DNA of 34,797 nt, taken from positions 5,001 to 39,797 of the forward strand of contig NZ_AAWL01000022.1 of NCBI RefSeq assembly GCF_000169155.1, written 5' to 3'. Positions 17,496 to 25,512 of this stretch are shown one piece after another. Under the pieces are notes generated by a model. That model was not told the origin of the DNA. It saw nothing but the letters and a program-made list of their open reading frames with translations, and ran no database searches. Numbering within the stretch: the stretch's first letter is position 1; every line of letters starts with the position of its first letter. Source of the DNA: Thermosinus carboxydivorans Nor1 (GTDB lineage: Bacteria > Bacillota > Negativicutes > Sporomusales > Thermosinaceae). Position numbers and translations under genes: made by a program.

Positions 17496-18702
17496 TTGAG
17501 ATGGGGAAATTTAGCCAAGTTTTTGGTAACAGCGCTGGCAATCGTCGGGATTTTCGGCTATTATATTTCACCCCTCGCTTTATCGATCAAGCAAGGTCTT
17601 GACCTGCAGGGCGGCACCCATGTTGTTCTTGAAGCGGTCGATACGCCGGAAGCAAAGGTAGACGAAGACGCTGTACAACGGGTCGTCAAAATTATCGAAC
17701 GGCGGGTGAACGAGCTGGGATTAACAGAGCCGATTATCCAGCGCCAGGGCGACCGCCGGATTATTGTCGAACTTCCCGGTGTAAAAGATCCGGAAAAGGC
17801 GATTGAGATGTTAGGCAAAACGGCGCTCTTGGAGTTTCAGGATGAAAGCGGCGCTACCGTTTTGACCGGTAAGGATTTAAAAAATGCGCAAGCTCAGATT
17901 GACCAGGCTAATCGCAATTTAGTGGCCCTGGAGTTTTCGGATGAAGGCGCCAGAAAATTTGCCGATTTGACGGCGAAAAACATTGGCAAACGGATTACTA
18001 TTTTGCTTGACAAGCAAGTGCTGACCAGTCCGGTTGTTGAGGAAGCAATTCCCAGCGGCAAGGCGGTAATAACGGGCAACCGCACCATTGAAGAGGCGCA
18101 GCGGTTGGCCATTTTACTGCGCTCCGGCTCATTGCCCGTAAAAGTTGATATTGTTGAGACGCGAACGGTCGGACCTACTTTGGGGCAGGATTCGAAAGAA
18201 AAGAGCAAGGTTGCCTTTGCCATCGGCATCGCTGCCATTCTGTTGTTTATGCTGCTCTTTTACCGACTGTCGGGTCTGGTAGCCAATATTGCGTTGCTTT
18301 TGTATGTACTGCTTCTGCTGGTTGCGTTGAAAATGCTGAATGCCACCCTTACGCTGCCGGGCATTGCCGGCATTATTCTATCCATGGGTATGGCGGTTGA
18401 CGCCAACGTTTTGATTTTCGAGCGGTTTAAAGAGGAAGTGCGCGCCGGCAAAACGCTCCGGGCCGCCATGGACGCAGGTTTTAACCGGGCGTTTATGACG
18501 ATTTTTGACTCGAACGTGACAACCTTGTTCGCCGCTGTTGTTCTGTTTTTCCTGGGCACCGGGGCCGATTAAAGGCTTTGCCATTACGCTTGGCCTCGGT
18601 ATCGTTCTCAGCATGTTTACCGCCATTACCGTTACCCGTTTCATGCTGAAAGCATTGATGAACGCCAATGTTGTCAAGAGCGGCAAAATATTCGGAGCAT
18701 AG
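17496..18702 (+). CDS. secD: Protein translocase subunit SecD, with one frameshift in this sequence
   Basis: A start at TTG 17496 is preferred (GGGGGAG at 17483-17489). The first frame runs to TAA 18570-18572. Family features: an N-terminal membrane helix, GLDLQGGTHVVLEA, a periplasmic domain with ERRVNELGL, and membrane helices with GMAVDANVLIFERFKEE. The frame ends after FFLGTGAD. Removing one G from the GGGG at 18561-18564 continues the expected sequence GTGPIKGFAITLGLG and VTRFMLKALM to a stop at 18700-18702. The repaired protein would be 401 residues, a normal SecD length. The extra base is therefore most likely a sequencing error, or a real but damaging mutation. SecD works with SecF to pull preproteins through SecYEG. 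Confidence 0.93.
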
Positions 18703-18714
18703 GGGGCGGATGTG

Positions 18715-19626
18715 ATGAAGTTCGATATTATCGGTAAACGGTATTGGTGGTTTGCGCTCTCTGCGCTCGTCATTATCCCGGGCCTAGTTTCCATGGCTGT
18801 ACAGGGATTTAATTTAGGTATTGACTTTACCGGCGGGACACTGCTCGACATGAAGTTTGCTCGGCCGGTGACGGTAGCCGAAGTTCGCGATGTTCTTAAG
18901 GACTATCACTTAGAAAATAGTACGATCCAATTGGCAACGGTTGCCGCGCAGACCGAAGCTTCACCCAACGTATTTATCCGCACCCAGGTGCTGGGCGAAG
19001 AAGAACGGCGTGCGGTGCTGAGCGGCCTGGAGCAGAAACTGGGCAAGTTTGATATCCTGCGGATTGAAAAAGTAGGCGCCGTCATTGGCTCGGAACTGAC
19101 CCGCCAAGCCGTACTGGCCGTGGCCGCCGCCTCGGTGCTGATGGTACTGTACATAACTTACCGCTTTGAATTTAAGTTTGCCATTTCTGGTATTATCGCG
19201 CTCTTGCACGACGTGCTTGTTGTCCTTGGGGTATTTTCTCTTTTGCAAAAAGAAGTTGACGCTTCTTTTGTTGCGGCTATCCTCACGATCATCGGTTATT
19301 CCATCAATGACACTATAGTCATTTTTGACCGTATCCGCGAAAACCTTAAGACGCACCGCAAGTCGGAAAGCCTTGCCGAGCTGGTCAACCGCAGCATTTG
19401 GCAGACGATGACCCGTTCTATCTACACAGTGCTGACGGTGCTGTTCGCTGCCTTGTCTTTGTATTTCTTTGGCGGCGAGACAACAAAGAATTTTGCGTTG
19501 GCCCTTATTATTGGTATCACCAGCGGTGCTTATTCTTCGATCTTTAATGCCAGTCCCATCTGGGTGACCTGGAAAGAGATAGAAGAACGCCGCCGTATCG
19601 AGTTCAAAACGCGGGGGGCAAAGTAA
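18715..19626 (+). CDS. secF: Protein translocase subunit SecF
   Basis: A 303-residue protein; ATG 18715 has AGGGGGCGG upstream (a GTG at 18712 is too close to it). Six membrane helices are expected. Signatures: NLGIDFTGGTLLD, GAVIGSELTRQAV, IIGYSINDTIVIFDRIREN and the C-terminal SSIFNASPIWVTW. It starts 12 bases after the repaired secD end. Intact and of normal length, which supports a working SecDF in the real genome. Confidence 0.97.
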   Translation: MKFDIIGKRYWWFALSALVIIPGLVSMAVQGFNLGIDFTGGTLLDMKFARPVTVAEVRDVLKDYHLENSTIQLATVAAQTEASPNVFIRTQVLGEEERRAVLSGLEQKLGKFDILRIEKVGAVIGSELTRQAVLAVAAASVLMVLYITYRFEFKFAISGIIALLHDVLVVLGVFSLLQKEVDASFVAAILTIIGYSINDTIVIFDRIRENLKTHRKSESLAELVNRSIWQTMTRSIYTVLTVLFAALSLYFFGGETTKNFALALIIGITSGAYSSIFNASPIWVTWKEIEERRRIEFKTRGAK

Positions 19627-19642
19627 AAATAGCCGTTATTCG

Positions 19643-19680
19643 GGCTGCTGGCGCGGTGGATGCGCGCTCAGCAGCCTTCT
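19643..19680 (+). terminator. Putative terminator after secF
   Basis: GGCTGCTG (19643-19650) pairs with CAGCAGCC (19669-19676), with an inner GCGCG/CGCGC stem. The tail is only TTCTGA, so the U-tract is weak, but the stem is long and GC-rich and sits directly after secF. Confidence 0.6.
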
Positions 19681-19735
19681 GATTCACCAATGCTTGCGGC
19701 TATTAATAATATAATAGCAGCAGGTGGTGAAGACC

Positions 19736-20749
19736 GTGTGGATTGTGATACCAGCGTTATCGTTAGCTCTTGTTCATATTGCGGGCGATAATGTAGCTGT
19801 TGTTCCCGATATGGCTGGCAACTTGGGACCAAGCATTATCGCCACGACCTTTGTCGCTTATCTAATTTGCGGGACGGCAGTGGCCGGCCTTTCGGCCTGG
19901 ATCGGTGTAACAACAGGGCTGGAACTGATGGTGGTGGTTAAGCGGCTTTTCGGCTGTTCGGGGAAAAAAGTTTTGGCCGGCATAATTCTGACGATTTGTG
20001 TCCCCGCCAGCGCTCTAACCGGCGGCTATTTTGCCGGCTGGGTGCTGCACAGTATGAGTGGGCTACCGCATAGCGTCGCCGTTGGTATTTGTCTTTACAC
20101 TTTTTCCCTGCTGGCCGCGGGCTATGGTGAAGAGGTACTGAAAATCTCTAATTATATGGCTTTGCTGCTGGTGCCTTTTCTCGCCTGCGCCTCAGCGCAA
20201 CTGGAATGGTCACTGCCAGGAGCGAAAGTTTCTTTGGGAGCGGTGGACTGGCCATTGGTTTTTGCTTTGCTTGGCTATAACGCCGGAGGGATGCGGCCAG
20301 CATTGGTGGTCGAAGCAGGAGTTCATCTGGCGAAAAAGGGTTATCGGGCAATAGGTTTAGCCGTGTTGGCCAAATTCATTGAGGGACTAATTACCTTGCT
20401 AATGGCGCAGATTGTTTTGGCCACCGGTGTACAGGGGCCGTTGGCGCTAGCCAGCGCAGTCGATCATGTTTTGGGGTCTGCCGCCGGAGCGTTGTTTAAC
20501 GTTGTTTTGTTCTGCGTGCTCATGAATACAATGGCACCGGCAATGAAAGTTAATGCCTGTCAAATATCCGTGCTTACCGGTCTTGCTTTTTGGCCCGCTC
20601 TATTTTTAGGCGCCACCCTTATTTGGCTTATAAGCTTTGCCGGTTTACGTTCCATACTGTTGACCATGAGCGTCACCGGGCTGTTCATGGCTACCTTTAT
20701 ATTGTACATTGCCTATTTTTTACATAAAAACAAACAGAAAAAAACATAA
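19736..20749 (+). CDS. Multi-pass membrane protein, transporter-like (YkvI/APC-superfamily-like)
   Basis: A 337-residue, strongly hydrophobic protein with about ten predicted membrane helices. GTG 19736 is preferred because AGGTGGTGA lies just upstream; GTG 19724 and 19727 overlap that site. A conserved-looking stretch LLGYNAGGMRPALVVEAG near the middle and an early HIAGDNVAVVPD recall the YkvI-type membrane proteins related to amino-acid permeases, but I cannot name a substrate. It overlaps the following membrane-protein gene by one base (TAATG), so the two are probably co-translated. Confidence in a real gene is high, in the family moderate. Confidence 0.7.
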   Translation: MWIVIPALSLALVHIAGDNVAVVPDMAGNLGPSIIATTFVAYLICGTAVAGLSAWIGVTTGLELMVVVKRLFGCSGKKVLAGIILTICVPASALTGGYFAGWVLHSMSGLPHSVAVGICLYTFSLLAAGYGEEVLKISNYMALLLVPFLACASAQLEWSLPGAKVSLGAVDWPLVFALLGYNAGGMRPALVVEAGVHLAKKGYRAIGLAVLAKFIEGLITLLMAQIVLATGVQGPLALASAVDHVLGSAAGALFNVVLFCVLMNTMAPAMKVNACQISVLTGLAFWPALFLGATLIWLISFAGLRSILLTMSVTGLFMATFILYIAYFLHKNKQKKT

Positions 20750-21291
20750 TGATTAGTGCGGTTGCCCTTGCGGCCAAGCAAGAAGTAGGGAAAGGGCCGA
20801 ACGACGTGGAATGGTTATGGTATTCGCTTGGAATAATCTTACTGTTTTTGCTGATGCTAAGCGGGCTGGTCGGAACACTATCGCCGAAAATTCCGGGCAC
20901 GGTCATTATTTTTGTCGTTACCGTACTCTATGGCGCCGCTACCGAGTTTTCAACCTTTCGGCCATGGCTGACCCTGCTGCTATGCTTGCTAATGCTTACG
21001 GCCGAAGTCGGCGGTAGGTGGCTGCGGGTATACCTCACCCGGCAGGACCGATTGTCCAGGGTGTTTTGTACTAATGCCGCGGTTGGCAATATCGCGGGAA
21101 TTGTCGCGGCCGATGCCATTTTTGGTCCTATTTTTGGCATTTTTCTATGGGAGCTGGTGGCCGGTAAAACATTTATGCCCCGCTGGAATACCGTGGCCAA
21201 GGTGCTTGTCCGCCTGGTGGCTGCCGCAGCCTTGCGTTTTATTTGCGCTATTCTCATGATAATTCTTATTTTCGTTTACATTATTGCTTAA
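20749..21291 (+). CDS. DUF456-like membrane protein
   Basis: A 180-residue protein whose ATG overlaps the upstream stop (TAATG), with no separate ribosome site. After a polar ~25-residue start it has about four membrane segments with short loops. The segment GLVGTLSPKIPGTVIIF and the glycine-rich NIAGIVAADAIFGPIFGIFLWELVAGK resemble the DUF456 family (the paired glycine pattern). No function is known. Its stop codon lies in a 10-base tandem repeat (ATTGCTTAAT twice, 21283-21302). Confidence 0.7.
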   Translation: MISAVALAAKQEVGKGPNDVEWLWYSLGIILLFLLMLSGLVGTLSPKIPGTVIIFVVTVLYGAATEFSTFRPWLTLLLCLLMLTAEVGGRWLRVYLTRQDRLSRVFCTNAAVGNIAGIVAADAIFGPIFGIFLWELVAGKTFMPRWNTVAKVLVRLVAAAALRFICAILMIILIFVYIIA

Positions 21292-21300
21292 TATTGCTTA

Positions 21301-21329
21301 ATGCGGGCGTTCCAAAGGGACGCCCGCAT
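21301..21329 (+). terminator. Hairpin after the DUF456-like gene
   Basis: ATGCGGGCGT (21301-21310), a 9-base loop, ACGCCCGCAT (21320-21329): a perfect 10-bp GC-rich stem 9 bases after the stop codon. The following TCGTATTGT is only partly T-rich, so termination efficiency is uncertain. Confidence 0.6.
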
Positions 21330-21383
21330 CGTATTGTAGGGCGAGGAATGGACACACTAAGAAAAAAGAAGGGAGGGGTTTTG

Positions 21384-22748
21384 ATGCAGCTTTATCATCG
21401 GTTAGTGCGCCACAGTGGGAACCAAAACTTGTTCCAGGCAGTTGAAATGTCGTTAGCGGCTCTGGTTAACGGACATCCTTTTCATATACACGTCGAGGGA
21501 CTGCGCGGCACCGGCAAGACGACCATCATGCGGGCGGCGCGTGAACTTTTGCCGCCTATTGTACGGGTAAAAAACTGTCTATACAACTGTGATCCGGCGG
21601 CACCGCATTGTCCAGAGCATCGCGGCTTATCTGCCGAAACCCTTGCCAAACTCGGCGCCGAAACTGTTCCCCGGCCTTTTCTCGAAATTTCTCATGCCGC
21701 TAAAATCGGCACAGTGGTAGGCAGCATTGATCTGGCCAAACTGACGAATAGCGCTTCCCCGTTGGCGGCGTTTTTGCCCGGCACCATTCCCCAGGCCCAC
21801 CGTGGGATTATTTTTATTGATGAAATTAATCGGTTGGCTGATACCGCACCCGAGCTTGTCGACGTGCTGCTGGACGTAATGGGCACTAAACCGGGGCGTA
21901 TCCAGCTTGAAGAAACAGGTCTGCCGTCCTGTGAATTTCCGGTCAATGTTACCGTTTGGGCAGCTTCCAACCCGGACGAGGAACCAGGTGCACTGGCCCA
22001 AATCCGCAAGCAGCTGGCCGATCGCTTTGATATCGTTGTTGTGATGGGGCGGCCAGGCAGTTATCAAGATGTTTTAGCAATTTTAAACTGCCGTAAGCAG
22101 CGAGAGTCGAGTCAGACCGCTGCAGGTAAACCGCTGGCGTGCGGGGACCTGGCCAGTATGACGGTACCCGTCACAATTCGCGACATTTTGGCCAAGATTT
22201 ATATCGATTTTAGCCTGGAAAGTTTGCGGGCGGTAGAAGCGCTCGAGACTGCGGCGATGTTGGCTGCGTTGTCGGCTGGCCGGCGGGTTGTCGAAATTAG
22301 TGATGTGAGTCGGGTAGTACCGCTGGTACTGAACCATCGCACCGATTACAGCACGATTACTAATATTTTGCGCTATTTGGAAACACTCGCATCTCCCAGG
22401 CCACTGACCATCGGCCATAACGTTGCCGTGACGCCGGCCGCCGAAACAGGGCAAAGCCAGAGCGAAAAAATAAGTCACGCGGGCAAGGGACAAATCTCCG
22501 GTTTGTGGTCGGCTCTTAAAAAGTTATTCGGTACTAAACAGGGCCAAACGACCGAGCCTTCGGCCCCGCCACCGTCAAAAACCATCTTCGGACAGAAGGC
22601 GCCCAAGCACACAACCGTCGGCCGTTCGCCCCAAATTGCCAATCCTGCCGAGACGCCTATTGCTGCGCCCCCTAAGCCTGCTGTGCCGCTCACCAGTTTA
22701 GCCGTGGAACAGTACGTAACCGGTGAGGAAAAATCTTCCCATGGCTGA
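21384..22748 (+). CDS. Magnesium-chelatase ChlI-type AAA+ ATPase
   Basis: A 454-residue protein. ATG 21384 has AAGGGAGGGG upstream; the frame is open further back to 21243 but without a better start. Walker A is GLRGTGKTT (39-47), followed by a Cys/His-rich insert (Cys65, Cys69, His75, Cys76, His79) of the kind seen in some ChlI/BchI homologues. Then come VGSIDLAKL, the loop FLPGTIPQAHRG, Walker B IIFIDEINRL (142-151) and sensor 1 AASNPDEE. A Pro/Lys-rich low-complexity tail starts at about residue 370 and is not part of the ATPase. No porphyrin or cobalamin synthesis gene is nearby, so a chelatase role cannot be assumed; such AAA/VWA pairs also assemble or activate metal-containing proteins. 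It overlaps the VWA gene by 8 bases. Confidence 0.85.
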   Translation: MQLYHRLVRHSGNQNLFQAVEMSLAALVNGHPFHIHVEGLRGTGKTTIMRAARELLPPIVRVKNCLYNCDPAAPHCPEHRGLSAETLAKLGAETVPRPFLEISHAAKIGTVVGSIDLAKLTNSASPLAAFLPGTIPQAHRGIIFIDEINRLADTAPELVDVLLDVMGTKPGRIQLEETGLPSCEFPVNVTVWAASNPDEEPGALAQIRKQLADRFDIVVVMGRPGSYQDVLAILNCRKQRESSQTAAGKPLACGDLASMTVPVTIRDILAKIYIDFSLESLRAVEALETAAMLAALSAGRRVVEISDVSRVVPLVLNHRTDYSTITNILRYLETLASPRPLTIGHNVAVTPAAETGQSQSEKISHAGKGQISGLWSALKKLFGTKQGQTTEPSAPPPSKTIFGQKAPKHTTVGRSPQIANPAETPIAAPPKPAVPLTSLAVEQYVTGEEKSSHG

Positions 22749-24501
22749 AGGGAACTGGCAGGAAGACGCGCGGTTTCTGGCCAAAATTGCTTGGCCGGCC
22801 GAACGGTTGGCCGCGCTGATTAGAGCTGATAAAGGGGCTCGGATCGGTCAAAGCACGGTTGTTAGCCAGAAGCTGCATACTTTCAATCCGGCGATGCCGG
22901 AAGAAATACAGGTATTGCAGGATTTGGACGCCGGCCAAATGTTTTACCGGCGGCGTGATAGGGGGAAGGTCTACCATTTGGATATTTTTCACCAGTGCGG
23001 GTTGGTTGACCACCGGCAGGTGGCAGCGGCAATCAAGGAGGCAGTAAATGCTTATAACTTTCACTTTGCCCTTCATAATGCCGTATTTTTTAACAAAACG
23101 GGTAATGTAGTCAAGGCGGATTGGATTGATGTCCAGACCGGAACCGGCGGCGGCAGAGTCACCGGCAGCCTAAAATTCGGCAAAAAACTATCGCTCCGGC
23201 GCGCACACGAAAATCATGTGCATCTTGCCGTCATGCTCCCGAACGAACACATCGCCTGTCTATTCTACTTGGTAGCGGCAGTAGAACACGTTATCCTGGG
23301 CTGCCAACTCGAACTAAGGCAAAATGAGCGAATTGTTCACAAGCAGGGAGGTGGACATGGCGGCGAATGTGACTTATCCCCTTATGCCGACCAAACAGAT
23401 TCTTTTCTCCGGGATAAAGATACGACGCAGCTTTCCCAGCCGGTTAAAGAACGGCAGTATGTGCAAGATACCGTCGAGCTGGCTGAAGATTTTGATTCGG
23501 TTCGCGAAATGCGGGAAATACTGCAAGAGTTGGCAGAAAACCCGACCCGGACGCAGATGCTCCGTAAGCTTGAGCGCAACGGCAAGAGCGAACAGGTGCT
23601 TGATCGTCTAACCGGCTTAGGCATTGTCGCGGCTGATGGCAAACGGATATCGCTTACCCCCTACGGGCGAGAGTTTAAAGACTATCTAGACCGCCATTTA
23701 CCGGACCTGGAGGCGCACTTACGGCGCGCCATCCGTTTACTCAAGCCCCGTTCTCCCGACCAGGGGCGGTCTAAGGCGCGGATGCAAGCCATGCATGGAC
23801 AGGAGCAGCGGCATGCAAAGCGGTGGACAGTCGGCGGCTCACTAGGTCAATTGGCGGTTGCCGAAACGGTAATCGCGGCTGCACAGCGATGCGCAGCCGG
23901 ACCGGGCGGCCCGTTCACTATTGGCAGCCAGGACATTCATCATTTTATCCGGAAGAAAAAAAGCAAAACCGATATTTGTCTGATTATCGACGCCAGCGCG
24001 AGCATGAGCGGCCAGCGGGTTGGGGCTGCTAAGCTCCTTGCCAAGCATCTCCTTTTGTCTACGTCTGACCGTGTCGCCGTCATCGTCTTTCAGGAAAATC
24101 AGGCCCGGGTTCAGGTACCGCTGACCCGCGATTTCGCCCAGGCGGAGAGTAGTCTTGCCCATATCGAGTCTTTTGGCTCAACGCCGCTCGCATTGGGGCT
24201 CAAAGTTGGCATTGAGTATTTAAAAGAGTCCCGGGCTAAAAATCCGCTTGTTATTCTTATTACCGATGGGGTGCCAACCGTCGGAGATATTACCGGTGAC
24301 CCGCTGGCCGACGCTCTCACCGCGGCGGCCAGTATCAAGAGCCATGGCTACGGTTTTACCTGTATCGGTCTAAAGCCGCACCGGGATTATCTTACCCAGG
24401 TGGCGCAGGCCGCCGGCGGTAATATTTACGTCCTCGATGAACTGGAAAAACAGGTACTGGTACAAACAGCGTGGAGCGAATGCCGGCCGCGCTGGTACTA
24501 A
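22741..24501 (+). CDS. VWA-domain protein, ChlD-like partner of the AAA+ ATPase
   Basis: A 586-residue protein; ATG 22741 overlaps the ATPase stop (GTG 22723 is possible). The C-terminal ~180 residues form a von Willebrand A domain with an intact MIDAS site: DASAS (Asp417, Ser419, Ser421), GSTPL and TDGVP (Asp509). It ends ECRPRWY. The centre carries a winged-helix-like stretch (about 255-330: MLRKLERNGKSEQVLDRL) and a basic linker. The first ~230 residues match nothing I recognise. ChlD-type proteins use the VWA domain to bridge an AAA+ ring and a target. The overlapping gene pair implies a complex; the target is unknown. Confidence 0.82.
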   Translation: MAEGNWQEDARFLAKIAWPAERLAALIRADKGARIGQSTVVSQKLHTFNPAMPEEIQVLQDLDAGQMFYRRRDRGKVYHLDIFHQCGLVDHRQVAAAIKEAVNAYNFHFALHNAVFFNKTGNVVKADWIDVQTGTGGGRVTGSLKFGKKLSLRRAHENHVHLAVMLPNEHIACLFYLVAAVEHVILGCQLELRQNERIVHKQGGGHGGECDLSPYADQTDSFLRDKDTTQLSQPVKERQYVQDTVELAEDFDSVREMREILQELAENPTRTQMLRKLERNGKSEQVLDRLTGLGIVAADGKRISLTPYGREFKDYLDRHLPDLEAHLRRAIRLLKPRSPDQGRSKARMQAMHGQEQRHAKRWTVGGSLGQLAVAETVIAAAQRCAAGPGGPFTIGSQDIHHFIRKKKSKTDICLIIDASASMSGQRVGAAKLLAKHLLLSTSDRVAVIVFQENQARVQVPLTRDFAQAESSLAHIESFGSTPLALGLKVGIEYLKESRAKNPLVILITDGVPTVGDITGDPLADALTAAASIKSHGYGFTCIGLKPHRDYLTQVAQAAGGNIYVLDELEKQVLVQTAWSECRPRWY

Positions 24502-24521
24502 CCGGTACTTTTCTTTTTTGA
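24491..24521 (+). terminator. Possible weak terminator after the VWA gene
   Basis: A short GGTAC/GTACT hairpin spanning the stop codon is followed by CTTTTCTTTTTT. The stem is only 4-5 bp, so this is tentative; the T-rich tract is the stronger part of the evidence. The rest of the 90-base gap to the next gene is AT-rich and may hold a promoter (TATAAA near 24553), which I could not pair with a clear -35. Confidence 0.35.
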
Positions 24522-24590
24522 TAAAAGGATTATCTGTTTATGGCGAGAATAATATAAAATTGTAAATTTCCAGAGATGTGAGTGGTAAGC

Positions 24591-24932
24591 ATGCGTTTTT
24601 TATTTCTATCGTTTGTTTTTGCCCTCTTGGTAGCGATATTTGCCGTGCAAAACTCTTTGCCGGTAACAGTAACGTTTCTCATGTGGAGTTTTCAAACGTC
24701 ACTGGTTATTATTATCCTGGGGGCGGCTACGTTTGGCGCCTTAGTAATAGTGTCGCTGGCTACACTGGCCCAATTCCGTCTGCAGCGCACTATTAGCCTG
24801 CTCACCCAGCGTTTAAGCGACCTGGAAACTGAGAATAATGAACTCAAAGCCAAGTTAAATAGCGGTACCGAGCAAATTGACCCCAACAAACCTGCAGCTG
24901 AAAACCAAGCCACAAATCATGAAAGTTTATAA
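24591..24932 (+). CDS. LapA-like (DUF1049) membrane protein
   Basis: A 113-residue protein starting at ATG 24591 (GTG 24582 is an alternative). Two membrane helices (about 2-19 and 38-62) enclose the FAVQNSLPVTVTFLMWSF stretch that is typical of the LapA/DUF1049 family. A coiled-coil segment (about 72-92: RLSDLETENNELKAKL) and a polar tail follow. In Gram-negative bacteria LapA proteins act in regulation of lipopolysaccharide assembly; a double-membraned Negativicute could share this, but that is inference. Confidence 0.85.
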   Translation: MRFLFLSFVFALLVAIFAVQNSLPVTVTFLMWSFQTSLVIIILGAATFGALVIVSLATLAQFRLQRTISLLTQRLSDLETENNELKAKLNSGTEQIDPNKPAAENQATNHESL

Positions 24933-24970
24933 TTTAGCTGTATACCAGTTACAATTAGGGAGGCAAGTAT

Positions 24971-25483
24971 ATGAATTTTAAGGATAACATCAGGATAATT
25001 CCCGATTTTCCCGAGCCAGGTATTCGTTTTAAGGATATTACCACTTTGCTCAAGGACGGGGCGGTTTTTCACCAGGCTATTGACGCACTTTGTGCTGCAT
25101 ATGCCGAAGAGCAGATTGATTTGGTCGTCGGGCCAGAAGCGCGCGGGTTTGCCGTCGGCGCGCCTGTGGCCTATCGGTTGGGAGCAGGCTTTGTACCGGT
25201 TCGCAAGCCAGGCAAATTGCCGGCGGAAACGCTGCGCTACGAGTACACTCTGGAATATGGAAAAGATGCGCTCGAAATTCACCGCGATGCGATTATACCA
25301 GGCCAGCGTGTGCTGATTGTCGATGATTTGCTGGCTACGGGCGGCACTACCGAGGCGACGATCCGGATGGTAGAACAATTGGGCGGCAAAGTTGTCGGCC
25401 TTGCTTTTCTTATAGAGTTATCTTATCTTAACGGCCGCAACCGGCTGAAGGATTATCGTATCGTTTCCCTGGCCGTTTACTAG
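24971..25483 (+). CDS. apt: Adenine phosphoribosyltransferase
   Basis: A 170-residue protein with AGGGAGG before ATG 24971. Signatures: [18 protein letters not shown] at the N-terminus, [25 protein letters not shown], the flexible-loop YEYTLEYG, and the PRPP-binding [16 protein letters not shown]. It salvages adenine to AMP. Its location just upstream of relA is common in Firmicutes. Confidence 0.97.
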   Translation: MNFKDNIRIIPDFPEPGIRFKDITTLLKDGAVFHQAIDALCAAYAEEQIDLVVGPEARGFAVGAPVAYRLGAGFVPVRKPGKLPAETLRYEYTLEYGKDALEIHRDAIIPGQRVLIVDDLLATGGTTEATIRMVEQLGGKVVGLAFLIELSYLNGRNRLKDYRIVSLAVY

Positions 25484-25512
25484 TGTAATTTTGGTTTTTG
25501 CGAGGTGTGTCC

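Noticed and set aside
17411-17602. Short frame over the secD promoter
   Set aside because: It overlaps a near-consensus promoter and the secD start in a different frame; no similarity is recognisable.
18555-18580. Programmed ribosomal frameshift in secD
   Set aside because: No slippery heptamer, upstream Shine-Dalgarno-like stimulator or downstream structure is evident, and SecD families are not known to use one; a G-run sequencing error is simpler.
18570-18702. Separate small gene downstream of the secD stop
   Set aside because: The sequence is the C-terminus of SecD in another frame and lacks its own start and ribosome site; it is explained by a single-base frameshift.
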